In this document: positions 8,856 to 16,789 of the stretch, in pieces | Numbering within the stretch: position 1 is the stretch's first letter | Layout of the letters: each line of letters starts with the position of its first letter | DNA from: Congzhengia minquanensis | GTDB lineage: Bacteria > Bacillota > Clostridia > UBA1381 > UBA9506 | Reading direction: 5' to 3' | Length of the DNA: 64,000 bases | Assembly (NCBI RefSeq): GCF_014384785.1 | Contig: NZ_JACRSU010000001.1 | Coordinates: forward strand, 930,001 to 994,000 | Notes under the pieces: generated by a model | What the model was told of the DNA's origin: nothing | Database searches by the model: none | What the model saw: only the letters and a program-made list of their open reading frames with translations | Program-made: the position numbers and the translations under genes

Positions 8856-8861
8856 TATAAT
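8856..8861 (+). promoter_or_regulatory. Probable -10 element of the isomerase operon
   Basis: TATAAT at 8856-8861 with only a weak -35 (TAGATT, 8833-8838), a common arrangement for activator-dependent promoters. It lies in the divergent region shared with the AraC gene. Confidence 0.4.
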
Positions 8862-8896
8862 CAAGAAAAATTAAAAAAGAAAGGTGTAAATGATAC

Positions 8897-10342
8897 ATGA
8901 TAGAACGACTCACCCCAAGAACAGCCAAAATTGCCATTTTTGCCGTGGCCCACGCCACCTACTGGGACCAGTTCCCCGGCCTTTATGAAAAAATTATGGG
9001 CTACCACGCAGATTTGGTTGCCAAGGTGCGGGCAAACGGCGCAGAGGTTCTCGATTTCGGCATGGTGGACAGCTCGGAAAAAGCGTTTTCCGCGGCGGAA
9101 AAAATCGCCGGCTCCGGGGCCGACCTGCTGTTTTGCAACATGGCCACCTATGCTACCTCGTCTGTGTTCGCCCCCATTTTAAAAGAAACAAACCTGCCCA
9201 TGGTTTTGGTGGCGCTGCAGCCGCGAAAGGCCATGGACTACACAAAAGCCAGCACGTTCATGCAGCTTGAAAACGACAACATCTGCTCCGTGCCGGAGTT
9301 CACAGGCGTTGCAAACCGTTTGGGCAAGCCGGTGACAGACGTAATTCTCGGCGCGCTTTACGACGACAAAGAGGCGGAAGCAGAACTTTCCGAGTGGTGC
9401 GAAATCGCCAAGGTGCTCCACAGCTTAAAGGGCGCGCGCATTGGCTTAATGGGCCACGTTTTAGAGGCCATGTACGACATGCACGCCGACCCCACGGCGG
9501 CCTTTTCCGCCTTCGGCGTGCATGTTCCGCTTTTAGAAATTGACGATTTGCTGACAGAATATCACAAAGTAACGGAAGCAGAAATCCAGGAAAAAATCAA
9601 GCTGATAAAGGCCGAATTCGACATGCCGGAACCAAAGTCCGACCCCGTTACCAAAAAGCTTACGGAGGAGGACTTAATTCAGTCCGCCAAATCTGCCTGC
9701 GCACTGGACCGGTTCATAAAAACCTACAACCTCACCGGCCTGGCCTATTACTACGAGGGGCAGGAGGGCTCCCTGGCCCGCAGCCTGGCCACCACGCTCA
9801 TTGTGGGAAACTCCATTTTAAACGCCCAGGGCGTGCCCATGTGCGGCGAATTCGACTTAAAAACCTGCATTGCCATGCTGATTTTAGACCGCTTAAACAT
9901 CGGCGGCAGCTTTGCAGAGTTTCACCCCTTCGATTTTAACGAGGACTTCATTCTGGTGGGCCACGACGGCCCCCACCACATTGCCATTGCGGAGGGAAAA
10001 CCAATTCTGCGCAGCCTGATTAAATTTCACGGAAAACCCGGCCGCGGCGCGTCGGTGGAATTTAAAATTAAAGAAGGCCCCATCACCATGCTTGGCATTA
10101 CCCAAACCGCCGGCGGCTCGTTTAAGTTTGTCATTGGCGAGGGCATTTCCAAAAAGGGCGCAATCCCGCCTACCGGCAACACCAATACCAGAGGCTTTTT
10201 TGCTCCCACCACAAAGGAGTTCATTAAAAAATGGGTCATGGAAGGCCCCACCCATCACTACGCGCTGGGCGTTGGCCATCACGGAAAAACGTTGGAAAAA
10301 ATCGGTAAAATTTTAGGAATTGAAACTGTGTTTGTAAAATAA
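8897..10342 (+). CDS. L-fucose/L-arabinose isomerase family protein
   Basis: 481 residues, the length of L-arabinose isomerase. The N-terminal Rossmann-like half has the P-x-F-T-G-V-A-N-R-L-G segment near 134-144 and LKGARIGLMGH near 178-188. The C-terminal half carries acidic/histidine metal-binding candidates (EFHPFDFNEDF near 336-346 and GPTHHYALGVGHHG near 451-464), similar in placement to the AraA/FucI metal site. It would interconvert an aldose and ketose in the cytoplasm; the sugar is not assignable here. It is first in an operon with an esterase and a GH99-like protein, 15 bp before the next start. Confidence 0.7.
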   Translation: MIERLTPRTAKIAIFAVAHATYWDQFPGLYEKIMGYHADLVAKVRANGAEVLDFGMVDSSEKAFSAAEKIAGSGADLLFCNMATYATSSVFAPILKETNLPMVLVALQPRKAMDYTKASTFMQLENDNICSVPEFTGVANRLGKPVTDVILGALYDDKEAEAELSEWCEIAKVLHSLKGARIGLMGHVLEAMYDMHADPTAAFSAFGVHVPLLEIDDLLTEYHKVTEAEIQEKIKLIKAEFDMPEPKSDPVTKKLTEEDLIQSAKSACALDRFIKTYNLTGLAYYYEGQEGSLARSLATTLIVGNSILNAQGVPMCGEFDLKTCIAMLILDRLNIGGSFAEFHPFDFNEDFILVGHDGPHHIAIAEGKPILRSLIKFHGKPGRGASVEFKIKEGPITMLGITQTAGGSFKFVIGEGISKKGAIPPTGNTNTRGFFAPTTKEFIKKWVMEGPTHHYALGVGHHGKTLEKIGKILGIETVFVK

Positions 10343-10357
10343 AAGGAGGACTTGTTC

Positions 10358-11404
10358 ATGGTAATCCATACGGAACCGCCCGAAGCGGCGGACAGCTACC
10401 GCGCAGACTACGCCGCCGGAGTGGAACGGTTCATAAAAGAACAAAACACTTTGGCGAAACAGGCCCGCACCGCATTTATGCCCCCGGAGGACTTTCCCGC
10501 AAAAATAGAACATTACCGGGAAATGTTTTTGCAAATGCTGGGCACTTCCCGCCTGCCGGACAACGGCAGCCCCCAGTTAAAACAGGAGTTTTCCGACGCA
10601 GATGATGTGTGCAGCATTTACCGCGTAACCGTCACCGTTTTAGGCTGCATTCCCTTCTATGGCCTGCTGATGGTGCCCCACAGCGTTTCCGGCGCGGCAA
10701 AATCCCCGCTGATCATTGCCCAGCACGGCGGTGGCGGCACGCCGGAGCTTGCCGCGGACTTTCACGGCAAAAACAATTACGGGCACCTGATTCAAAGGCT
10801 CCTGGCCCGGGGAGCGGTGGTGTTTGCGCCCCAGCTCCTTTTGTGGAACCAGGGAGAAACATTCGACACCTGTCCCGGCCACAAGGTGCCCTATGACCGC
10901 ACTGTGACGGATGTGAACTTAAAGCGTATGGGGCTCAGCATAACGGGGCTTGAAATTTACTGCATTTCGCAGTCTGTCACCGCCCTGTCGGCCTTAGATG
11001 CGGTTGACGAAACCGCCGTTGGCATGGCGGGCCTTTCCTACGGCGGATATTACACCCTTTACACCATGGCGGCGGACACAAGAATAAAGTCCGGCCTGGC
11101 CTGCGGCTGCTTTAACGACCGGGATTGCTACCCCTGGCAGGACATGACCTATTTTCAGTCCGGCACAACGTTTCAAGACGCAGAGGTGGCGGCCCTGTGC
11201 GCGCCCAGACGATTGTATGTGTCCATCGGCGAAAAAGACCCGGTGTTCACTTTTCAAACCGCCCTGCCCGAAGCAAGGCGGGTAAAACCTTACTATCAAG
11301 CCTTCGGCGCGGAACAAAATTTTGTGTTTGAAACCTGGAACGGGGAACACACCGTAAATCCTGCGCCCGACGGGTTTGACTTTTTGTTTTCTGCATTCAA
11401 ATAA
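10358..11404 (+). CDS. Alpha/beta-hydrolase esterase (acetyl-xylan esterase/dienelactone hydrolase-like)
   Basis: 348 residues from the ATG at 10358, preceded by AAGGAGGA; a TTG six bases upstream is less likely. The oxyanion region HGGGGTPE and the nucleophile elbow GLSYGG are clear. A catalytic Asp (EKDPVF) and His (NGEHTVN) follow in the right order near the C-terminus. There is no signal peptide, so it is cytoplasmic. It probably removes acetyl or other ester groups from imported oligosaccharides before the downstream enzymes act. It sits between the isomerase and the GH99-like gene in one operon. Confidence 0.8.
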   Translation: MVIHTEPPEAADSYRADYAAGVERFIKEQNTLAKQARTAFMPPEDFPAKIEHYREMFLQMLGTSRLPDNGSPQLKQEFSDADDVCSIYRVTVTVLGCIPFYGLLMVPHSVSGAAKSPLIIAQHGGGGTPELAADFHGKNNYGHLIQRLLARGAVVFAPQLLLWNQGETFDTCPGHKVPYDRTVTDVNLKRMGLSITGLEIYCISQSVTALSALDAVDETAVGMAGLSYGGYYTLYTMAADTRIKSGLACGCFNDRDCYPWQDMTYFQSGTTFQDAEVAALCAPRRLYVSIGEKDPVFTFQTALPEARRVKPYYQAFGAEQNFVFETWNGEHTVNPAPDGFDFLFSAFK

Positions 11405-11424
11405 AAAGAAAAGGAGAAATAAAA

Positions 11425-12537
11425 ATGAACACACCCATTTACGCCTATTACTTTCCTAATTGGCACGTTACACCCCAAAACGAAATCTGGCACGGCAAAG
11501 GCTGGACAGAGTGGCAGTGTGTAAAATATGCCACGCCGCGCTTTCCCGGTCACGTACAGCCAAAGGTGCCCCTGTGGGGCTATGAAGACGAGTCCGACCC
11601 AAACGTTGCGGCAAAGAAAATTGCCTGCGCGTTAAAATTCGGCATCAGCGGCTTCATTTTCGACTGGTATTGGTATCCCGAAATCGGGCCATACCGCATT
11701 GACTGCCTGGAAAAGGGCTTTTTCGGCGCGGAAAACTTTAACGACTTCCAGTTTGCCGTGATGTGGTGTAACCACACTCCCATTGCCGCCCATCCCTCTC
11801 CTTACTTTTTCCGCAATCAGCCCCTAACCGCCGGCAGCGTAACAAAAGAGAGCTTTTTCGACTTAACCGAGCACTGCATTCACCGCTATTTTAAAATGGA
11901 TCAATATATCCGGGTAGACGGCAAGCCCTACTTTTGCATTTATTCCCTCAGCGAGCTGGTCAACTCCCTGGGTACAGATACGGCAAAAAACATAATTTCC
12001 GATTTTAGAAACCGCGCACGGGCGGCCGGCGTGGGCGAGCTGACGATTGCCGTGTGCGCGCCTGTAAGCAACGAACCGGGACAGGAGAAATTCGGCCGGC
12101 TCTGCAAAGAAATCGGCGTCGACATGCTCACAACCCACGCCTGGTATAAATCCCATGAAAATGCGCTGACCTATGAGTATAACGATTACATTGAACCCAC
12201 CATAGACCGCATGAAGTATGTGCAGAACACCTGGGGGCTTCCGCTGTGCCCATCAGTAATGGTTGGTGAAGACAACAGCCCCAGAACCGTGCAGTCAGAA
12301 ATTTTTGACCCTGCCCGGGGATACCCCTACTCCCCCATTGCCGTGAATAACAAGCCGGAATCTGTCGGAGGCGCCGTGTCGAAAATGCTTGAATGCATGC
12401 ATAACGGCACATTTCACAACGCGTTTTTAGTAATCGAAAGCTGGAACGAGTGGACGGAAGGAAGCTATTTAGAGCCCTGCGAAGAATATGGATATCAAAT
12501 GTTAGAAGCCATCCGCAGCGCGGCTTCTCAAACCTAA
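11425..12537 (+). CDS. GH99-like/WbsX-family protein
   Basis: 370 residues. The N-terminal YAYYFPNWH, the GWTEW segment, the FIFDWYW strand and the C-terminal ESWNEWTEGSYLEP motif are hallmarks of the glycosyltransferase-WbsX/GH99-like TIM-barrel family. Members are found in glycan biosynthesis loci and in catabolic loci. Here the catabolic operon and lack of a signal peptide favour an intracellular endo-acting glycosidase, but activity is inferred. It is last in its operon and is followed within 8 bp by a terminator. SD: AAGGAG. Confidence 0.75.
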   Translation: MNTPIYAYYFPNWHVTPQNEIWHGKGWTEWQCVKYATPRFPGHVQPKVPLWGYEDESDPNVAAKKIACALKFGISGFIFDWYWYPEIGPYRIDCLEKGFFGAENFNDFQFAVMWCNHTPIAAHPSPYFFRNQPLTAGSVTKESFFDLTEHCIHRYFKMDQYIRVDGKPYFCIYSLSELVNSLGTDTAKNIISDFRNRARAAGVGELTIAVCAPVSNEPGQEKFGRLCKEIGVDMLTTHAWYKSHENALTYEYNDYIEPTIDRMKYVQNTWGLPLCPSVMVGEDNSPRTVQSEIFDPARGYPYSPIAVNNKPESVGGAVSKMLECMHNGTFHNAFLVIESWNEWTEGSYLEPCEEYGYQMLEAIRSAASQT

Positions 12538-12544
12538 ATAAAAA

Positions 12545-12567
12545 ACGCCCGCCAGGGCGTTTTTTTG
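12545..12567 (+). terminator. Terminator of the isomerase-esterase-GH99 operon
   Basis: Six-bp GC stem ACGCCC/GGGCGT with loop GCCA, followed by seven T. Its end abuts the -35 box of the next promoter. Confidence 0.85.
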
Positions 12568-12596
12568 TTGACACAGCCTGCATTCCGTGCTAAACT
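12568..12596 (+). promoter_or_regulatory. Sigma-A promoter of the SGNH-GH32 operon
   Basis: Consensus TTGACA at 12568-12573, a 17-bp spacer and TAAACT at 12591-12596, only 18 bp before the start codon. The transcript therefore has a very short leader. Confidence 0.8.
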
Positions 12597-12614
12597 TTAG
12601 GCGAGGTGAAAAGC

Positions 12615-13658
12615 ATGAACATTGAAAAATTGGATAAAAACATGAAAGTAAATACAAAGATACAGGAAAAAAATCTGTGCGTTTACAATATTGACGACGA
12701 ACCCTTTGAGCTTTTAGGCGTTCAGCGGGACGGCGACATCTATGTGCGCATGGATTTAAACGTGGCAAAATCGGTAAGCCAAAGCGTTTACGACCTGGCA
12801 AAGCACACCTCCGGCGGCAGGGTGCGTTTTAAAACGGACTCGAAATTTATCGCCCTGTTCTGCAAGGTTCCGGCTGTGGGCACCATGCGTCACATGCCGA
12901 AAACAGGCCAGTGCGGCTTCGACGTGTTTGCCGACGGCGTTTTCACCGCCTTTGTTGCGCCGGATGACGAAACACCGGAAGAGTTTGAAGGAATTCACTA
13001 TTTTCCCGACAAAAAAATGCGGGAAATCGTCATTGGCTTCCCCCTTTATAACACAACAAACCACTTATATTTAGGCCTTGAAAACGGGGCGGCTGTTGAA
13101 AAATGCCCGCCTTATGAAAAAAAAGTGGTGTTTTACGGTTCCTCCATCACCCAGGGGGCCTGTGCCTCCCGTCCCGGCAGCAGCTACGCTTCCATAACGG
13201 CCCGCAGCCTGGGGTGGGACTTTTTAAACCTGGGATTTTCCGGCAACGCCAAGGGCGAAACGGCCATGGCAAACTACATAAAAAACCTAAAAATGGACGT
13301 GTTTGTGTATGACTATGACCACAACGCGCCAGACAGCGCGCATTTAGAAAAAACTCACAAGCCGTTTTTCGATATTATCCGGGCGCAAAACCCCTCGCTC
13401 CCCGTAATTTTCATGTCGCGGCCAGACTTTCACAACGGCTCTTTGGAGGACAACATAAAACGCAAAGCCGTAATATTTAACACCTTTGCCAAAGCTATGG
13501 CAGACGGCGACAAAAACGTATATTTTATAGACGGCAACTCCCTCTGGGGTGAATATGGCTACGACTGCTGCACCGTAGACGGCTGTCACCCCACAGATTT
13601 GGGCATGTGGCGCATGGCGGAAATGGTGACAAACACCATCCGCAGAATAAAGTTTTAG
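12615..13658 (+). CDS. SGNH/GDSL-family esterase with N-terminal beta domain
   Basis: 347 residues from the ATG at 12615 (GAGG eight bases upstream). Residues ~20-165 form an N-terminal beta-rich domain. The SGNH hydrolase core starts with the nucleophile motif GSSITQG, then has a LNLGFSG block, and ends with DGCHPTDLG, which supplies the catalytic Asp and His. The family removes acetyl groups from plant or microbial polysaccharides. It is cytoplasmic by absence of a signal peptide. It is 12 bp upstream of the GH32 gene and surely cotranscribed. Confidence 0.85.
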   Translation: MNIEKLDKNMKVNTKIQEKNLCVYNIDDEPFELLGVQRDGDIYVRMDLNVAKSVSQSVYDLAKHTSGGRVRFKTDSKFIALFCKVPAVGTMRHMPKTGQCGFDVFADGVFTAFVAPDDETPEEFEGIHYFPDKKMREIVIGFPLYNTTNHLYLGLENGAAVEKCPPYEKKVVFYGSSITQGACASRPGSSYASITARSLGWDFLNLGFSGNAKGETAMANYIKNLKMDVFVYDYDHNAPDSAHLEKTHKPFFDIIRAQNPSLPVIFMSRPDFHNGSLEDNIKRKAVIFNTFAKAMADGDKNVYFIDGNSLWGEYGYDCCTVDGCHPTDLGMWRMAEMVTNTIRRIKF

Positions 13659-13670
13659 GAGGGTTCTCTC

Positions 13671-14756
13671 ATGGCGAAACGTTTGCACCATCACTTTGAG
13701 CCGGAAAAAGGCTGGATAAATGACCCCAACGGGCTGGTGTTCTTCCGTGGAGAATACCATGCGTTTTTCCAGCATAATCCCTACGAGCCGAAATGGGGAC
13801 CCATGCATTGGGGCCACGCGGTCAGCCGCGACCTCATTCACTGGAACGAGCTGCCCATTGCCCTCTCGCCCGACCAGCCTTACGAAAACAGCGGCGGGTG
13901 CTTTTCCGGCGGCGCTTTGGTGAAAGACAATGTGCTCTATGTGTTTTACACCGCGGTGTCAGAGGAACTGGGGCAAACGCAGTGTTTGGCAATGAGCCGC
14001 GACGGGGTGCACTTTGAAAAATATCCCGGCAATCCAATCATAAAATCTTACCCCTCAGACGGCAGCGAAGATTTCCGCGACCCTCACGTTTTTGAATACG
14101 GCGGCGCCTATTTCATGGTAATCGGCTCCGGCAAAAACGGCGTGGGCAAAATTTTGCTCTACCGCTCGGAAGACTTAATAAACTGGGACTACCGCGGCGT
14201 GCTGTTTGAAGGAGCAAAATATGGCGGTGTGCTGGAGTGCCCGGACTTTTTTGCGCTGGACGGGAAATTTGTTCTGATGTTCTCGCAAATGGGCCGCAAA
14301 ACCCATTCTACAGCCTTCATCACAGGGCAGTTCGATGGGGAGCGGTTTTTGCCCGAAGCGGAATTTTATCCCGAAGCCGGCCCTCATTTTTATGCGCCGC
14401 AAACCTTCCACGACGAAACCGGCCGCAGAATATTAATCGCCTGGCTCTATTCCTGGGATAAAACGCCGGATGAAACCGTGCCCTACGCCGGGGCGCTGAC
14501 CATTCCGCGGGAAGTGTTTTTCTGCCCGGGAAACGGCGCGCTCTGCACCTATCCCGTAAAAGAAGCCTGGCCGCTTTTTGCAAAAAGCGACGAGCATGTT
14601 GAAATTTCAGAAAACTGCGTAAAAATAAAAACAAAGAAAAACGAGCCGCCCTTACGGTTCAGCGGCCATGTAAAACAGGTGGATATTTTGACCGACACCA
14701 AAACCATTGAAGTTTTCATAAACGGCGGCGAATCCTCATTTTCCTACTGGTTTTAG
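13671..14756 (+). CDS. Short GH32 family beta-fructosidase
   Basis: 361 residues. All three GH32 signatures are present: WINDPNG at 15-21 (nucleophile Asp), FRDP at 135-138 (transition-state Asp) and EC at 189-190 (acid/base Glu). It would hydrolyse beta-fructosides such as sucrose, its 6-phosphate, or fructans. Typical members reach 450-500 residues because of a C-terminal beta-sandwich. Here that domain is reduced to about 40-60 residues, although its closing motif (K-T-I-E-V-F-I-N-G-G) is retained. No signal peptide. SD AGGAGGG. It ends just before a strong terminator. Confidence 0.9.
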   Translation: MAKRLHHHFEPEKGWINDPNGLVFFRGEYHAFFQHNPYEPKWGPMHWGHAVSRDLIHWNELPIALSPDQPYENSGGCFSGGALVKDNVLYVFYTAVSEELGQTQCLAMSRDGVHFEKYPGNPIIKSYPSDGSEDFRDPHVFEYGGAYFMVIGSGKNGVGKILLYRSEDLINWDYRGVLFEGAKYGGVLECPDFFALDGKFVLMFSQMGRKTHSTAFITGQFDGERFLPEAEFYPEAGPHFYAPQTFHDETGRRILIAWLYSWDKTPDETVPYAGALTIPREVFFCPGNGALCTYPVKEAWPLFAKSDEHVEISENCVKIKTKKNEPPLRFSGHVKQVDILTDTKTIEVFINGGESSFSYWF

Positions 14757-14764
14757 ACGAATAA

Positions 14765-14795
14765 AAAGCGGGCCTGTGAAAGGCCCGCTTTATTG
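14765..14795. terminator. Bidirectional terminator between GH32 and the M4 protease gene
   Basis: Perfect 11-bp stem AAAGCGGGCCT/AGGCCCGCTTT with a five-base loop and T-rich flanks on both strands. It serves the two converging genes. Confidence 0.9.
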
Positions 14796-14804
14796 ATATC
14801 AATC

Positions 14805-16718
14805 TTATTCAATTACCTTGTCGCGCACATCATCTGCCGGCGCGGTTTCGCTTTCCGGCGGCTCTAATTCCTCTTCCCCGCCGATTTCGTCCACCTGCCG
14901 GGCGTAGAGACGCTGCCCCTTAATTCCTGTGTTGTCCAGCGCCGCACAAACAGCCGCAAACTGTTCTTCCGTCAGCCTGCCGGCATCTGTCATGTTCCTT
15001 GCGGCAAGCTCAGAAACTGTACGCCACTGGGAAAAGCTTGCCCCTTTCGTCATCAGACACAGCGACCGGAAACAAAGCTCACCCAGCGCACCGGTGTCCA
15101 CCCCGTTGGCGTTCATCTGATACACGGCATGGGAAACAACGGTGGAATAGCGGTAACATTCGGCAATGTCTTTCATCTCCGCGGCACCAGAAAGCTTCGT
15201 TACAAACCCGCTTTCCGGCGCGGCCAAATTCCTGCTTCCATGAATCCAGTCTGCCGTGCCGCCGGCAAAATGCGCTTCACAAAGCTCGCCGAACACGTCG
15301 GCCAGCCCCTCCGCCACAGCCGCGTTTTCACTGAAATTGCGGGTGCCGTCAAACTGGGCAATATGATACATCACACCGTGAGCAAATTCGTGCGCCGCCA
15401 CATTTACGTCCAGCTCGCCGGAGGTCAGATCCTCCCGGATAAACATCAGCACATCGCCGGAATACAGCGCCTTTTCCGGCGGAAGCTTGTCTTTTAAATA
15501 TTCATTGGAATTTAAATATACCTTAAAATTCCCGTTTTTCCCGTTTAAACCCGCATAGCCAAAGCTGTCTTTAAAATAGGCATATGCCCTGTCCACAGAA
15601 GCTTTCGTTCCGGCAACATAGGCCGACATGTTCCCTGCGTCAATGTCTTCCCTGCGAATTTCCTCCAGGGCGCTGGTTTTTGTTTTATCGTTCCAGTTAA
15701 ATTTGTCGTTCACCGTAAACATGGTCATGGCAGATTCCGCAGCCGACGATGGCACGCTGTTGACGTCTGCGGGAACCTCCGCGCTGTCCGTTTCCGGCAG
15801 CGCCGCTTCCTCTCCGCCGTTTTCATAGCTCGACGTAGCGCAAACATAAATTCCCGAGCCTACGTCGGCGTCCACAAACGCGTCATACGCCACATATTCG
15901 CCCTTTTCGTTGTAGCCCGACACGTTGGAAACATAGGCCAAATAGGTTTTCCCCTCAAAATTGCAAACAACCTTTTCCGCAACAGTGACGTTTGCACCCT
16001 CGGTTATGCGATAGTCGCCGGACAGCTTGTTCACATATTCACTCACAGCGTTCGAGGCGCCGCCGGCATCTAACGCCGCGTTTAAATCCAGACCGTCCGT
16101 TTCAACAACCCTGCCGTTTAGTGCGATTGGTGTTCCGTTTTGCGCTGCCGCCAAAACTACCTCGCCGCCATAAACCTTAAGCCCGCCGCAGGTCTGGCTG
16201 AAGCGGTAATAGGTGTCGTTGCCAACGGCTGTTTTGCTTTTCATCACAAAGCTTGTGTTTGCATCCGTTATGCCAAGCTGATCTTTCACGCTGTGAATGG
16301 CGTCTTCCGCCGTGGCCCCGTCTAAAATTTTTACTTGGGTAAAGCCGCTGCCCAAAAGCGTTTCTTTCACCTCGCCCGCCACGCCGGAGGTAGCCGGCGC
16401 GGAAGACACCTCGCCGCTCACAGGCTGAACCGGCTTTTTTTGGTCTTTCAAATAGTTCATGCCAAACCAAACGCCGGCGGCACAGGCCACAATAAGAATA
16501 ACAGAAACCAGCACGCGCCGTTTTCTGTGTTTCGACTTTTCCCTCATTTCTGCAATGCGGTCTAACTCGTCGTGCAGTTCCGGCAAAGCGTCAATCATAT
16601 CCGCGGTGCCCTTTTCCTCCGGCTCAGCAGCGCCGCCGATAGCCTCCTGCTCCTTTCCGCAGAATTCACAAAAATTTGCGCCATCCTTTAACTTTTCGCC
16701 GCAAAAATTACATTTCAT
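14805..16718 (-). CDS. Membrane-anchored zinc-ribbon protein with M4 (thermolysin-like) peptidase domain
   Basis: 637 residues. A cytoplasmic zinc ribbon (C3, C6, C17, C20) is followed by a charged linker, one transmembrane helix (~69-89), an FTP/PepSY-like propeptide region (~125-290, with YRFSQTCGGLKVYGGEVV), and an M4 peptidase domain. The zinc site is HEFAH at 443-447 with the third ligand E470 in AEGLADVFGE, and the downstream STVVSHAVYQM segment supplies the conserved His. The protease would face outside while the zinc ribbon stays inside. Secreted M4 enzymes normally have a cleavable signal peptide instead, so this architecture is unusual. Confidence 0.85.
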   Translation of the reverse strand: MKCNFCGEKLKDGANFCEFCGKEQEAIGGAAEPEEKGTADMIDALPELHDELDRIAEMREKSKHRKRRVLVSVILIVACAAGVWFGMNYLKDQKKPVQPVSGEVSSAPATSGVAGEVKETLLGSGFTQVKILDGATAEDAIHSVKDQLGITDANTSFVMKSKTAVGNDTYYRFSQTCGGLKVYGGEVVLAAAQNGTPIALNGRVVETDGLDLNAALDAGGASNAVSEYVNKLSGDYRITEGANVTVAEKVVCNFEGKTYLAYVSNVSGYNEKGEYVAYDAFVDADVGSGIYVCATSSYENGGEEAALPETDSAEVPADVNSVPSSAAESAMTMFTVNDKFNWNDKTKTSALEEIRREDIDAGNMSAYVAGTKASVDRAYAYFKDSFGYAGLNGKNGNFKVYLNSNEYLKDKLPPEKALYSGDVLMFIREDLTSGELDVNVAAHEFAHGVMYHIAQFDGTRNFSENAAVAEGLADVFGELCEAHFAGGTADWIHGSRNLAAPESGFVTKLSGAAEMKDIAECYRYSTVVSHAVYQMNANGVDTGALGELCFRSLCLMTKGASFSQWRTVSELAARNMTDAGRLTEEQFAAVCAALDNTGIKGQRLYARQVDEIGGEEELEPPESETAPADDVRDKVIE

Positions 16719-16760
16719 ATGATGTTGCCCCTTTTCTTTTTCATCAGTGTTCCAACTTAT

Positions 16761-16789
16761 ATTTTACCAAATCGGACACGTTCTGTCAA
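16761..16789 (-). promoter_or_regulatory. Sigma-A promoter of the M4 protease gene
   Basis: On the minus strand TTGACA (16784-16789), a 17-bp spacer and TAAAAT (16761-16766). The -35 overlaps the stop codon of the upstream oxidoreductase gene. Confidence 0.85.
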
